57,709 bases of DNA. Source: an uncultured Flavobacteriaceae bacterium (GTDB lineage Bacteria; Bacteroidota; Bacteroidia; Flavobacteriales; Flavobacteriaceae). Shown here one piece after another: positions 25,739-35,463 of the stretch. The stretch is taken from positions 1 to 57,709 of the forward strand of contig CALFUL010000020.1 in the NCBI GenBank assembly GCA_937929935.1, written 5' to 3'. The notes under the pieces were generated by a model. It saw only the letters and a list, made by a program, of their open reading frames with translations. It had not been told where the DNA came from and searched no databases. Positions within the stretch are counted from its first letter, which is position 1. The number at the start of each line of letters is the position of its first letter. A program made the position numbers and the translations under genes.

Positions 25739-26761
25739 ATGGTTTTAACAGCAAGTCAGATTGCCGGTATTTTGGAGGGTGAAGTTGAAGGCAATCCAGA
25801 AATAACGGTACATAAAGTAGCTAAAATCGAAGAGGGAGAAAAAGGGGCACTAACTTTTCTCTCGAACTCAAAGTACACTCCGTTTATTTATAGTACAAAA
25901 GCTTCTATCACTTTAGTGAGTAAAGGCTTTATTCCAGAACAAAAAATAGACACCACGCTTATTAAGGTTGATAACGCCTATGAGTCTTTCTCAAAACTTT
26001 TAGAATATTATGAGACAGCCAAAAAGGCTCGAACAGGTATCGAACAGCCATCTTTTATGGCCAAAGATGTAACGTACGGGTCAGATTTGTATTTAGCACC
26101 ATTTGCTTATGTTGGTGCCAATGTGGTTTTGGGCAATGGTGTTAAAATTTACCCGAATGCATATATTGGTGAGAATGTTAGTATTGGTAATAATGTTGTC
26201 ATTCTTGCAGGCGCCAAAGTTAATTCTGAATCAGTCATCGGAAACAATTGTGTGATTCATAGTGGTGTTATTATTGGTTCTGATGGTTTTGGTTTTGCAC
26301 CCAATAATGAAGGAGAGTTTACCAAGATACCTCAAACAGGAAATGTTGTTATTGAAGATAATGTTGATATAGGGTCAAATACCACAATTGACCGTGCAAC
26401 AATGGGTTCAACCATTATTCGAAAGGGCGTTAAGCTTGATAACCAAATACAAATTGGTCATGGGGTTGAAATAGGAGAGAATACAGTTATAGCAGCACAA
26501 ACTGGTATCGCTGGTTCTACCAAAATTGGAAAGCGATGTATGATTGGTGGTCAAGTAGGTATTGTTGGTCATATCACTATTGGTAATGATGTAAGAATAC
26601 AAGCGCAATCAGGTATCAGTAGAAATTTAAAAGACGGTGAGAAAATGCAAGGTTCGCCGGCTTTAGGGTATAATGATTTCAATAAATCATATGTCCATTT
26701 TAAAAATTTACCCAAATTAGCGAAACAAGTAAACGAACTAGATAAAAAAGTTGATAAGTGA
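25739..26761 (+). CDS. lpxD: UDP-3-O-acylglucosamine N-acyltransferase LpxD
   Basis: This 340-residue enzyme adds the N-linked hydroxyacyl chain in lipid A synthesis. The N-terminal uridine-binding domain (about 1-100) contains ALTFLSNSKY. A left-handed beta-helix of hexapeptide repeats follows (about 105-300), with the catalytic His in NQIQIGHGVEIG, and a short C-terminal helix ends the protein. The ATG at 25739 gives the family N-terminus; an in-frame ATG at 25688 would lie inside the HD gene. Its stop overlaps the GTG start of lpxC by four bases (GTGA), suggesting translational coupling. Confidence 0.94.
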   Translation: MVLTASQIAGILEGEVEGNPEITVHKVAKIEEGEKGALTFLSNSKYTPFIYSTKASITLVSKGFIPEQKIDTTLIKVDNAYESFSKLLEYYETAKKARTGIEQPSFMAKDVTYGSDLYLAPFAYVGANVVLGNGVKIYPNAYIGENVSIGNNVVILAGAKVNSESVIGNNCVIHSGVIIGSDGFGFAPNNEGEFTKIPQTGNVVIEDNVDIGSNTTIDRATMGSTIIRKGVKLDNQIQIGHGVEIGENTVIAAQTGIAGSTKIGKRCMIGGQVGIVGHITIGNDVRIQAQSGISRNLKDGEKMQGSPALGYNDFNKSYVHFKNLPKLAKQVNELDKKVDK

Positions 26762-28164
26762 TTACAACAGATAAAAAACAGCGTACAATTGCTAAAGAAG
26801 TAGTTCTTAAAGGTGTAGGTCTTCATACCGGCAAACAGGTTACCATGAAGTTTGTTCCTGCTCCAGATAATCACGGTTATGCTTTTAAAAGAGTAGACCT
26901 TGAAGGGCAACCTATTATTGAAGCAGATGCTAATTATGTAGTAAACACCCAGCGAGGAACTAACCTTGAAAAGAACGGAGTAAAAATACAAACCTCAGAA
27001 CATGTTTTAGCCGCCTTTGTTGGAATGGAAATAGACAACGTTTTGGTAGAGTTGAATGCTTCAGAACCTCCAATTATGGATGGTTCTTCGAAGTTTTTTG
27101 TAGAGGCTATTGAAAAGGCAGGTGCAGTTGAACAAGAAGCTGATCGAAAAGAATTTGTAGTTACTGATGTGCTTTCTTATAAGGATGATGCAACGGGTAG
27201 CGAAATTACCATTATTCCTTCTGATTCTTATCAAGTGACTACAATGGTTGATTTTGGCACCAAAGTTCTAGGAACCCAAAATGCCAATTTAGAAAAACTC
27301 AGTGATTTTAAAACCGAAATTGCTGATGCAAGAACCTTTAGTTTTTTGCATGAATTAGAAGCATTATTAGAGAACGGCTTAATTAAAGGCGGAGATCTCA
27401 AAAATGCGATTGTTTATGTAGATAAAGAGATTTCTGAAAAAACCATGAAAAAGTTACAGAAGGCTTTTAAGAAAGATAAGCTTTCAGTAAAACCAAACGG
27501 CATTTTAGATAATTTAACCTTGCACCAGCCTAATGAAGCGGCAAGACATAAATTGTTAGATGTTGTTGGAGATTTAGCTTTAGCAGGAATTAGAATTAGA
27601 GGAAAAGTTATAGCTAATAAACCGGGGCACTATGTGAATACTCAGTTTGCGAAGAAATTATCAAAAATTATCAGAGCTGAAATGCGTAACAATATTCCTA
27701 AGCCAGATTTGAAGAAGCCTCCGTTTATGGATATTACTCAAATCATGAACATGTTACCGCACAGACCTCCGTTTTTATTAGTAGATAAAATATTAGAATT
27801 ATCAGATACCCATGTTATTGGCTTGAAAAATGTGACTATGAATGAACCTTTTTTTGTGGGTCATTTTCCGGGCGCACCAGTAATGCCTGGGGTTTTACAA
27901 CTTGAAGCCATGGCTCAAACGGGTGGTATTTTGGTGCTGAGTACCGTGACTGATCCTGAAAACTATTTGACTTATTTGTTAAAAATAGATAATGTACGCT
28001 ACAAACAACAAGTAGTTCCTGGCGATACTTTAATATTTAAATTAGACTTAATGAGCCCCATTAGAAGAGGTTTGTGTCAAATGTACGCAAGAGCATACGC
28101 CAATGATAGGTTGGTTTCTGAAGCCGAAATAATGGCACAAATTATTAAAGTAAAAGATAAGTAG
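26758..28164 (+). CDS. lpxC/fabZ: Bifunctional LpxC deacetylase / FabZ hydroxyacyl-ACP dehydratase
   Basis: This 468-residue fusion joins two envelope-lipid enzymes. Residues 1-310 are LpxC, the zinc deacetylase for the committed lipid A step: zinc ligands His82 in SEHVLAAF and His264/Asp268 in RHKLLDVVGD, plus His291 in GHYVN. Residues 325-468 are FabZ, with His335 in MLPHRPPFLLVD and Glu383 in MPGVLQLEAMAQ. The fusion is standard in Bacteroidota and couples lipid A and fatty acid synthesis, which compete for hydroxyacyl-ACP. The start is a GTG overlapping the lpxD stop. lpxA starts two bases after the end. Confidence 0.96.
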   Translation: MITTDKKQRTIAKEVVLKGVGLHTGKQVTMKFVPAPDNHGYAFKRVDLEGQPIIEADANYVVNTQRGTNLEKNGVKIQTSEHVLAAFVGMEIDNVLVELNASEPPIMDGSSKFFVEAIEKAGAVEQEADRKEFVVTDVLSYKDDATGSEITIIPSDSYQVTTMVDFGTKVLGTQNANLEKLSDFKTEIADARTFSFLHELEALLENGLIKGGDLKNAIVYVDKEISEKTMKKLQKAFKKDKLSVKPNGILDNLTLHQPNEAARHKLLDVVGDLALAGIRIRGKVIANKPGHYVNTQFAKKLSKIIRAEMRNNIPKPDLKKPPFMDITQIMNMLPHRPPFLLVDKILELSDTHVIGLKNVTMNEPFFVGHFPGAPVMPGVLQLEAMAQTGGILVLSTVTDPENYLTYLLKIDNVRYKQQVVPGDTLIFKLDLMSPIRRGLCQMYARAYANDRLVSEAEIMAQIIKVKDK

Positions 28165-28165
28165 T

Positions 28166-28951
28166 ATGAATCAACCCCTAGCTTACATACACCCCGGTGC
28201 TAAAATTGCCAAAAACGTAGTTGTTGAACCTTTTACAACTATTCATAACAATGTAACCATTGGTGAAGGCACATGGATTGGGTCAAATGTGACCATTATG
28301 GAAGGTGCAAGAATCGGTAAAAATTGCAATATTTTTCCGGGTGCCGTAATTTCTGCTCCTCCTCAAGATTTAAAATATAAAGGCGAAGAAACCATGGTAA
28401 AAATTGGTAACGGAACCACCATACGTGAATGTGCAACAATTCACAAAGGCACTTCAGATCGCAATAAAACCGTAATTGGTAAAAACTGTTTGATCATGGC
28501 ATACTGTCACGTAGCTCATGATTGCTTTGTTGGTGACAATTGTATTTTTTCTAACAATTCAACCTTGGCAGGTCATGTGACCATTGGCGACAATGTTATT
28601 TTAGCGGGCTTGGTAGCTGTACATCAATTTGTTTCAGTGGGGCAGCACGCTTTTGTTACTGGCGGTTCTTTAGTCAGAAAAGATGTGCCACCATATGTAA
28701 AAGCAGCTAGAGAGCCTCTTTCATATGTGGGTATCAATTCAGTAGGATTGAGAAGAAGAGGTTATAAATCAGAAAAAATTAGAGAGATACAGAATATTTA
28801 TAGAATACTTTATCAAAAAAATTATAATAACTCGCAGGCTGCGCAAATAATTGAGGCCGAAATGACTGCATCTCCTGAAAGAGATGAAATCTTACAATTT
28901 ATTAGAGATTCTCAAAGAGGTATTATGAAAGGTTATTTCAGCGCAAACTAA
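28166..28951 (+). CDS. lpxA: UDP-N-acetylglucosamine O-acyltransferase LpxA
   Basis: This 261-residue acyltransferase starts lipid A synthesis. The beta-helix of hexapeptide repeats spans about 1-190, with catalytic His118 in CHVAHDCFVG. The C-terminal helical domain contains LRRRGYKSEKI. The length matches the family at about 260. It is the third lipid A gene in a row and lies two bases from lpxC/fabZ. Confidence 0.96.
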   Translation: MNQPLAYIHPGAKIAKNVVVEPFTTIHNNVTIGEGTWIGSNVTIMEGARIGKNCNIFPGAVISAPPQDLKYKGEETMVKIGNGTTIRECATIHKGTSDRNKTVIGKNCLIMAYCHVAHDCFVGDNCIFSNNSTLAGHVTIGDNVILAGLVAVHQFVSVGQHAFVTGGSLVRKDVPPYVKAAREPLSYVGINSVGLRRRGYKSEKIREIQNIYRILYQKNYNNSQAAQIIEAEMTASPERDEILQFIRDSQRGIMKGYFSAN

Positions 28952-28961
28952 AAATTAAATA

Positions 28962-29528
28962 ATGGCAAATACATCAGATATTAGAAAAGGATTATGCATT
29001 AGGTATAGCAATGATATTTATAAAATCATTGAATTTTTACACGTAAAACCGGGCAAAGGCCCAGCATTCGTGCGTACCAAGTTAAAAAGTGTTACTACAG
29101 GTAAAGTAGTTGATAATACGTTCTCAGCTGGTCATAAAATTGAAGATGTACGTGTTGAAACACATACGTATCAATACTTATATCCAGAAGGAAAGACGTA
29201 TCATTTTATGAATACTGATGATTACAATCAAATTACGTTAGAAGAAAATTCACTTGATGCGCCAGGATTATTAAAAGAAGGTACGGTGGTCAAAATACTA
29301 TTTAATACAGAAGATAACAGTCCGTTGTCAGTAGAAATGCCAGCTAGTGTTGTTCTAGAGGTTACTTATACGGAACCTGGAGTTAAAGGAAACACGGCAA
29401 CGAACGCTACAAAACCGGCAAAATTAGAAACAGGAGCAGAAGTTAATGTTCCTCTTTTTATCAATGAAGGAGATAAAGTAAAGGTCGACACTGAAAAAGG
29501 CGCCTATATGGAAAGAGTTAAGGAATAA
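28962..29528 (+). CDS. efp: Translation elongation factor P
   Basis: This 188-residue factor relieves ribosome stalling at consecutive prolines. It has the three-barrel layout, with the tip loop VKPGKGPAF, in which Lys32 corresponds to the residue that is modified in many bacteria. The C-terminal domain ends in INEGDKVKVDTEKGAYMERV. It lies ten bases after lpxA and seems to be carried in the lipid A transcript, an arrangement I regard as a shared locus and not a shared pathway. Confidence 0.96.
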   Translation: MANTSDIRKGLCIRYSNDIYKIIEFLHVKPGKGPAFVRTKLKSVTTGKVVDNTFSAGHKIEDVRVETHTYQYLYPEGKTYHFMNTDDYNQITLEENSLDAPGLLKEGTVVKILFNTEDNSPLSVEMPASVVLEVTYTEPGVKGNTATNATKPAKLETGAEVNVPLFINEGDKVKVDTEKGAYMERVKE

Positions 29529-29561
29529 TCATCATAATTTATAATTCCCACAAACTACTAA

Positions 29562-30494
29562 GTGAGATTTTCTACACCACATACTTTAAAACAAATTGCA
29601 ACAATTTTAGATTGTGAATATGTTGGCGCTGATGATTTTGAGGTTTTAGGTATGAATGAAATTCATGTAGTTCAAACTGGCGAAATAGTTTTTGTTGATC
29701 ATCCAAAATATTATGACAAGGCATTACAAAGTAATGCTTCAATCATACTTATCAATAAAATGGTTGATTGCCCTAAAGGGAAAGCGCTTTTACTGTCAGA
29801 CAAACCCTTTAGCGACTTCAATAAATTAACAGAATATTTCAGACCTTTTGAAAAATCTAATACTTTAATAGCTACTTCAGCTAAAATAGGAAAAGACACT
29901 GTAATACAGCCCAGTACGTTTATAGGTAATCATGTAGAAATAGGTGCTAATTGTTTGATTCACGCCAATGTTTCTATTTATGATAATTGTATTATTGGTG
30001 ATAATGTGGTTATTCATTCTGGCTCAGTTTTAGGCGCTGATGCCTTTTATTTCAAGAAGCATCCTGATCATTTTGAAAAACTAAAATCAGGGGGCAGGGT
30101 AGTTATTGAAGATGATGTAGAGATAGGAGCCTTATGTACAATTGATAAAGGTGTTACGGGTGATACCACCATTAAAAAAGGTTCAAAATTAGATAATCAG
30201 GTTCATGTAGGCCATGATTCGGTTATTGGAGAAAGATGTCTTATTGCATCACAAGTAGGCATAGCAGGCTGTGTTATTATAGAAGATGAAGTTACCCTAT
30301 GGGGTCAAGTAGGTACCAACAGCGCTATAACTATTGGTTCAAAAGCAGTAATCATGGGTCAAACAGGGGTTACCAAATCTGTCAAAGGGGGTAAAAGTTA
30401 CTTTGGTACTCCCATTGAAGAATCCCGAGAAAAATTAAAACAATTGGCGTACGTGAAGAAAATTCCGTTCATCATAAAAAAACTAGAGGAATAA
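29562..30494 (+). CDS. Second LpxD-like N-acyltransferase, GTG start
   Basis: This 310-residue paralogue of the LpxD at 25739 keeps the uridine-domain remnant (1-100), the hexapeptide beta-helix (about 105-290) and the active-site His in [12 protein letters not shown]. It is 30 residues shorter, and its N-terminal domain is divergent. GTG at 29562 is the only start that keeps the N-terminus [13 protein letters not shown]. Two LpxD-type genes in one cluster suggest different acyl chains or another UDP-sugar substrate; that is inference. It follows efp by 33 bases and precedes the sucD promoter. Confidence 0.88.
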   Translation: MRFSTPHTLKQIATILDCEYVGADDFEVLGMNEIHVVQTGEIVFVDHPKYYDKALQSNASIILINKMVDCPKGKALLLSDKPFSDFNKLTEYFRPFEKSNTLIATSAKIGKDTVIQPSTFIGNHVEIGANCLIHANVSIYDNCIIGDNVVIHSGSVLGADAFYFKKHPDHFEKLKSGGRVVIEDDVEIGALCTIDKGVTGDTTIKKGSKLDNQVHVGHDSVIGERCLIASQVGIAGCVIIEDEVTLWGQVGTNSAITIGSKAVIMGQTGVTKSVKGGKSYFGTPIEESREKLKQLAYVKKIPFIIKKLEE

Positions 30495-30532
30495 TAAGAA
30501 GCAGATTACTTTAGTTTTTATAATCAAACCTA

Positions 30533-30540
30533 TACTTTTG
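30533..30540 (+). promoter_or_regulatory. Candidate -7 element for sucD
   Basis: TACTTTTG exactly matches TAnnTTTG and lies 28 bases before the ATG at 30569. A TTTA lies about 19 bases upstream in the -33 position. Confidence 0.5.
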
Positions 30541-30568
30541 TACTGCTTTAAAATAAATAATTCTAAAT

Positions 30569-31441
30569 ATGAGTGTCTTAGTAAACAAAGATTCAAAAAT
30601 AATAGTTCAAGGTTTTACCGGTAGTGAAGGAACATTTCATTCAGAACAAATGATTGAATATGGCACCAACATAGTTGGCGGTGTGACTCCGGGTAAAGGA
30701 GGTCAAGAGCATTTGGGCAAGCCTGTTTTCAATACAGTTTCAGAAGCTGTAGAAAAAGTTGGTGCTGACACCACTATTATATTTGTACCACCAGCATTTG
30801 CTGCTGACGCAATTATGGAAGCAGCTAATGCCGGAATAAAAGTTATTATTACCATTACAGAGGGTATTCCTATTGCTGATATGGTAAAGGCCTCAAATTA
30901 TATTAAAAATATGGATTGCCGTTTGGTAGGTCCGAATTGTCCAGGGGTTATAACTCCGGGTGAAGCTAAAGTAGGCATCATGCCTGGTTTTGTTTTCAAA
31001 AAAGGAAACGTAGGTATTGTTTCAAAATCAGGAACCTTAACCTATGAAGCAGCAGATCAGGTTGTAAGACAAGGATTAGGAATTACAACGGCCATTGGTA
31101 TTGGCGGAGATCCAATTATTGGAACCACCACTAAAGAAGCTGTAGAATTGTTAATTAATGATCCAGAAACGGATTGTGTTGTCATGATTGGTGAGATTGG
31201 CGGTCAATTAGAAGCAGATGCTGCTAAATGGTACAAAGAGAGCGGCAGTAAAAAACCTGTAGTAGGATTTATTGCTGGTGAAACAGCACCAGCGGGAAGA
31301 ACAATGGGGCACGCCGGAGCAATTGTTGGAGGTAGCGATGATACGGCGCAAGCCAAAAAGAAGATTATGAGAGAACACGGAATTCATGTGGTTGATTCTC
31401 CAGCCGAAATTGGCAAAAAAGTTAAAGAAGTTATGGGATAG
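30569..31441 (+). CDS. sucD: Succinyl-CoA synthetase subunit alpha
   Basis: This 290-residue alpha subunit of the citric-acid-cycle ligase has the CoA-binding Rossmann half ([16 protein letters not shown]), a [12 protein letters not shown] stretch, [11 protein letters not shown], and the phosphorylated His248 in [13 protein letters not shown]. The length is typical. The beta subunit (sucC) is not in the window, a common arrangement in Bacteroidota. A terminator follows the gene. Confidence 0.96.
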   Translation: MSVLVNKDSKIIVQGFTGSEGTFHSEQMIEYGTNIVGGVTPGKGGQEHLGKPVFNTVSEAVEKVGADTTIIFVPPAFAADAIMEAANAGIKVIITITEGIPIADMVKASNYIKNMDCRLVGPNCPGVITPGEAKVGIMPGFVFKKGNVGIVSKSGTLTYEAADQVVRQGLGITTAIGIGGDPIIGTTTKEAVELLINDPETDCVVMIGEIGGQLEADAAKWYKESGSKKPVVGFIAGETAPAGRTMGHAGAIVGGSDDTAQAKKKIMREHGIHVVDSPAEIGKKVKEVMG

Positions 31442-31485
31442 TTTAACCTTATAATGTTAAATATTTAAAAATAACTTACATATTT

Positions 31486-31524
31486 AATCCATCATTCTTA
31501 CATTAGGGTGATGGATTTTTTATT
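31486..31524 (+). terminator. Rho-independent terminator after sucD
   Basis: AATCCATCA (31486-31494) pairs perfectly with TGATGGATT (31509-31517), followed by a T-rich tail. It lies 45 bases after the sucD stop. Confidence 0.8.
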
Positions 31525-31569
31525 TCATACAATCAAAATTTTTCACTAACTCAATCAAAACGAACATTT

Positions 31570-34533
31570 ATGAAAAAAGTTATTTTACTTGTTGTTGCAG
31601 GAATCTTATTCTTTACGTCCTGCAAGGATAACAAATCAACAAATGCTGTAAAAACTACTACAGTCAAAGATGCAAACGGATTTTCATATGAATCAGTTTC
31701 TAATGACCCAACAGGCTTACGTTTATACACTTTAGACAATGGTTTGAAGGTATATCTCAGTAAGAATACCGATGAGCCTAAAATTCAAACTTATATTCCA
31801 GTAAGAGCTGGTTCTGTTTATGACCCTGCTGATAATACTGGTTTAGCCCATTACCTTGAACATATGGTTTTTAAAGGTACTGATGAGATTGGTACTCAAA
31901 ACTGGGAAGAAGAGAAAGTAAAGCTTGCTATGATTTCTGATTTGTATGAAAAGCATAAAGCAGAGAAAGATCCTGAGGTCAAAAAAGCTATTTATAAATC
32001 AATTGACAGCCTTTCGTTAGAAGCTTCTAAAATTTCAATTGCAAATGAATATGATAAGATGGTTTCATCATTAGGTGCTCAAGGTACAAATGCATGGACG
32101 TCTAATGAAGAAACTGTTTATACCAACAAAATTCCAACAAATGAACTTGACAAATGGTTGAGCTTAGAATCTGAGCGCTTCAGTCAGTTGGTTTTACGTT
32201 TATTTCATACAGAACTAGAGGCGGTTTACGAAGAGTTCAATAGAGGACAAGATTCTGATCGAAGAAAGGCATATAAGGCGATGAACGAAGCTTTGTTTCC
32301 AACGCATCCTTATGGTCAACAAACTACAATAGGTATCTCAGAACATCTGAAAAATCCTTCTATGGAGGCTATTCATAATTACTTTAATACTTATTATGTG
32401 CCAAACAATATGGCAGTAGTACTTGTTGGTGATATCGAATTTGAAGAAACCATTAAAAAGGTGAACGAAGCTTTCGGGAAATTTGAATATAAAGAAGTAA
32501 TTCATCCAACAAGACCAGTTGAAAATGCTATGACTGAAGTCGTAAGAAAAGAAGTTAATGGTCCGGAATCAGAGTCCATGCAATTGGCATATAGAACAGA
32601 GGGAGTGGGATCAAAGCAATCTATCTATGTTGATTTAGTTGACATGATCTTAGCGAATAGTACCGCTGGATTAATTGATTTGAATTTGAATCAAAAGCAA
32701 ATGGTACAGCGCGGTGGTTCTTACACAAATTTCAATAATGATTATGGCTCGCATACATTATATGCTTCGCCTAAATCTGGTCAAACATTAGAGGAAGCTG
32801 AAAAACTGCTTTTAGAGCAAGTAGAACTGATTAAAAAAGGGGAGTTTGATGATTGGATGATCGAAGCTGTGACCAATGATTTAAAATTGAATGAAATGCG
32901 CAGATTTGAAAATTCTTCAGCTGTAGCATATGCTTATGTAAAGTCTTTCGTGAACTTTCAAGATTGGGAAAATACAGTAAAACGTATTGATGAAATGAAA
33001 AAAGTAACGAAACAAGAGCTTGTTGATTTCGCGAATTCATTCTACGGCGATAATTATGCCGTGGTATACAAGAGAAAAGGTAAAGATGATAATCAGGTAA
33101 AAGTTGAGAATCCTGGAATTACTCCAATAGCATTGAACAGAGATAAGAAATCAGAATTCTTGACAAATTTCAACGCTATGGAGACAACTGATATTAAGCC
33201 GCAATTTATTGATTACGCCAGTGCAATTACCACGAGTACTTTAAGCAACGGCTTAAAATATGAGTATGTAGCTAATGACATCAATGATTTAGCACAGCTG
33301 TATATCTTTTTTGATATGGGTAAAGACCATGACAGAAAGCTAGATTTAGCGATTGGCTATTTTGAATATGTGGGTACTAATACAAAAACAGCTGAGGATA
33401 TTAAAAAGGAGTTTTACAAATTGGGTGTTAACTACGGCGTATATTCTCAAAACGATAAATCAGGCATCTACTTATCTGGCTTGCGTGAAAATATTGATGC
33501 AGGTTTAGGTTTACTTGAAGAGCTGTGGGCGAACGCAAAAGCTGATCCTTTAGCATATGATAAGTATGTGCTAAAAATGGCAAAACAACGCGAGGAAACC
33601 AGATCAAATAAAGGCGAAATCATGTGGTCAGGTCTTTGGGATTACGGTCAGTACGGTGAAAATTCAAGTCTAAGAGATATTTATACCATTGAAGAATTAA
33701 AGACTGTTGATCCAGAAGAATTAGTTGAAACAGTTAAAAACCTAAGGAACTATGAGCATCACTTTTTCTATTATGGTAAAAATAAAGATGAAGGTATAGC
33801 AGCTATCGAAGCAAAACATACTATAGCAAATGAGCTATTACCCATACCAGAAGCTAAGAAATATGAGCGAAAAGATATGGGTAGTAATGTGTACTTTGTT
33901 GATTATGACATGGTACAATCTGAAATGCTTTTCATGGCAAAAGGAGATACTTTTGATCCGAAAAAAATGGCAGTTTCATCTCTTTTCAACACCTATTTTG
34001 GAAGTGGGTTGTCTTCTATAGTATTTCAAGAAATTCGCGAGTCCAAGTCTCTTGCCTATTCTGCATTTTCAGCGTATTCAGGTGCTAGTAAAGCAAACGA
34101 TCCTGATTATGTGTATGCCTATGTAGGTACTCAGGCAAATAAATTGGATCAAGCTATGGATGCAATGTTAGAGCTTATGAATGATATGCCTGAAGCAGAA
34201 GAGAATTTTAGTGCTGCTAAAGAATCTACTTTAAAGCAAATGGCTGCTGAGCGTGTTAATAAAACAAATATTTTTTGGTCGCATGAAAGTTTAAAGAAAA
34301 GAGGAATGACTGAGAATAATAAAGAAGAAATGTATGCGGCGATTCAAAAAATGACAATCGAAGATCTTCGTAATTTCTTTACTGAAAATATCAAAGGTTC
34401 TAACTATGATTTAATGGTTATTGGGAATAAGAAAGATATAAACATTAAGGCTCTTGAGAAATTTGGAAAAGTTCAAGAACTTGATGTAGACCATCTGTTC
34501 AATTATGAAAAACCTGCACCAATAAAATTATAG
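31570..34533 (+). CDS. M16-family zinc metallopeptidase lipoprotein
   Basis: This 987-residue periplasm-facing peptidase has two M16 modules. The signal peptide ends at a lipobox with Cys18 (FFTSC). The first module holds the inverted zinc motif HYLEH (94-98), with a distal Glu in ELEAVYEEFNRG. The second half (about 540-960) lacks the motif and acts as the structural partner, as in pitrilysin-type and tandem M16 proteins. Such enzymes form a clam-shell chamber that degrades peptides. The Lys after the lipidated Cys leaves inner- versus outer-membrane sorting open. It is a single-gene unit with two terminators after it. Confidence 0.92.
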   Translation: MKKVILLVVAGILFFTSCKDNKSTNAVKTTTVKDANGFSYESVSNDPTGLRLYTLDNGLKVYLSKNTDEPKIQTYIPVRAGSVYDPADNTGLAHYLEHMVFKGTDEIGTQNWEEEKVKLAMISDLYEKHKAEKDPEVKKAIYKSIDSLSLEASKISIANEYDKMVSSLGAQGTNAWTSNEETVYTNKIPTNELDKWLSLESERFSQLVLRLFHTELEAVYEEFNRGQDSDRRKAYKAMNEALFPTHPYGQQTTIGISEHLKNPSMEAIHNYFNTYYVPNNMAVVLVGDIEFEETIKKVNEAFGKFEYKEVIHPTRPVENAMTEVVRKEVNGPESESMQLAYRTEGVGSKQSIYVDLVDMILANSTAGLIDLNLNQKQMVQRGGSYTNFNNDYGSHTLYASPKSGQTLEEAEKLLLEQVELIKKGEFDDWMIEAVTNDLKLNEMRRFENSSAVAYAYVKSFVNFQDWENTVKRIDEMKKVTKQELVDFANSFYGDNYAVVYKRKGKDDNQVKVENPGITPIALNRDKKSEFLTNFNAMETTDIKPQFIDYASAITTSTLSNGLKYEYVANDINDLAQLYIFFDMGKDHDRKLDLAIGYFEYVGTNTKTAEDIKKEFYKLGVNYGVYSQNDKSGIYLSGLRENIDAGLGLLEELWANAKADPLAYDKYVLKMAKQREETRSNKGEIMWSGLWDYGQYGENSSLRDIYTIEELKTVDPEELVETVKNLRNYEHHFFYYGKNKDEGIAAIEAKHTIANELLPIPEAKKYERKDMGSNVYFVDYDMVQSEMLFMAKGDTFDPKKMAVSSLFNTYFGSGLSSIVFQEIRESKSLAYSAFSAYSGASKANDPDYVYAYVGTQANKLDQAMDAMLELMNDMPEAEENFSAAKESTLKQMAAERVNKTNIFWSHESLKKRGMTENNKEEMYAAIQKMTIEDLRNFFTENIKGSNYDLMVIGNKKDINIKALEKFGKVQELDVDHLFNYEKPAPIKL

Positions 34534-34546
34534 TTGGTTCATAAGC

Positions 34547-34586
34547 AGTCTTGATTTAAGTTTCAATTAAATCAAGACTATTTTTG
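34547..34586 (+). terminator. Rho-independent terminator 1 after the M16 peptidase gene
   Basis: A perfect 13-bp stem, AGTCTTGATTTAA (34547-34559) with TTAAATCAAGACT (34567-34579), is followed by A and TTTTT. Confidence 0.85.
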
Positions 34587-34609
34587 GTCAATAAATTATA
34601 ATAAAGAGA

Positions 34610-34650
34610 AAATCCTGTTTTCGATAGTTAGAAGACAGGATTTTTTTTTT
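34610..34650 (+). terminator. Rho-independent terminator 2 after the M16 peptidase gene
   Basis: AAATCCTGTTTTC (34610-34622) pairs with GAAGACAGGATTT (34631-34643), 13 bp with one wobble pair, running into ten T. It backs up the first terminator 60 bases upstream and isolates fabG. Confidence 0.85.
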
Positions 34651-34671
34651 CATCTTTCTGTAAACAACCCT

Positions 34672-34679
34672 TATCTTTG
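34672..34679 (+). promoter_or_regulatory. Candidate -7 element for fabG
   Basis: TATCTTTG exactly matches TAnnTTTG, 26 bases before the ATG at 34706 and just past the double terminator. The -33 region is a T-run. Confidence 0.55.
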
Positions 34680-34705
34680 AAACACAACTAAAGAGGTTTG
34701 TATAA

Positions 34706-35452
34706 ATGAAATTATTAGAAGGAAAAAATGTAATTATTACAGGAGCGAGTAGAGGAATAGGAACGGGTATCGCGCAGGTATTTGCAGATCATGGTGCAAA
34801 TGTTGCTTTCACCTATAGTTCAAGTGAGGCTCCTGCTTTAGCATTAGAAAAAGAATTGGCGTCTAAAGGTGTTAAGGCAAAAGCCTATAAAAGTAATGCC
34901 GCTAGTTTTTCTGAATCAGAAGACTTAGTGACCAAGGTTTTAGAAGATTTTGGCGGAATTGATGTCTTAATCAATAATGCCGGTATTACAAAAGACAATC
35001 TTTTAATGAGAATGGGTGAAGAAGATTTCGATAAAGTTATTGAGATCAATCTGAAGTCTGTATTTAATATGACCAAAGCAGTTCAGCGTACCATGCTCAA
35101 ACAACGTAAGGGTTCTATCATCAATATGAGTAGTGTTGTTGGAGTTAAAGGAAATGCGGGTCAATCTAATTATGCCGCTTCAAAAGCGGGTATGATTGGT
35201 TTTACAAAGTCAATTGCTTTAGAACTAGGATCAAGAAATATTCGTTGTAATGCCATCGCTCCTGGGTTTATAGAAACAGAAATGACAGCCAAGCTTGATG
35301 AGAAAGTAGTACAAGGTTGGCGTGACGGAATTCCTTTAAAAAGAGGCGGCCAAACTGTAGACATTGCTAATGCATGTTTGTTTTTTGCTTCTGATTTATC
35401 TGGGTATGTTACCGGTCAAGTTCTGAATGTGGATGGTGGAATGTTAACTTAA
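34706..35452 (+). CDS. fabG: 3-oxoacyl-ACP reductase FabG
   Basis: This 248-residue short-chain dehydrogenase reduces 3-oxoacyl-ACP with NADPH in fatty acid elongation. The cofactor site is ITGASRGIGTG (11-21), the NNAG motif lies at 90-93, and the catalytic residues are Ser143, Tyr156 and Lys160 in SNYAASKAG. The C-terminus YVTGQVLNVDGGM is that of FabG. Other short-chain dehydrogenases look similar, but length and motifs favour FabG. It probably heads a short operon with the next two genes. Confidence 0.93.
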   Translation: MKLLEGKNVIITGASRGIGTGIAQVFADHGANVAFTYSSSEAPALALEKELASKGVKAKAYKSNAASFSESEDLVTKVLEDFGGIDVLINNAGITKDNLLMRMGEEDFDKVIEINLKSVFNMTKAVQRTMLKQRKGSIINMSSVVGVKGNAGQSNYAASKAGMIGFTKSIALELGSRNIRCNAIAPGFIETEMTAKLDEKVVQGWRDGIPLKRGGQTVDIANACLFFASDLSGYVTGQVLNVDGGMLT

Positions 35453-35463
35453 AAAATTAAAGT

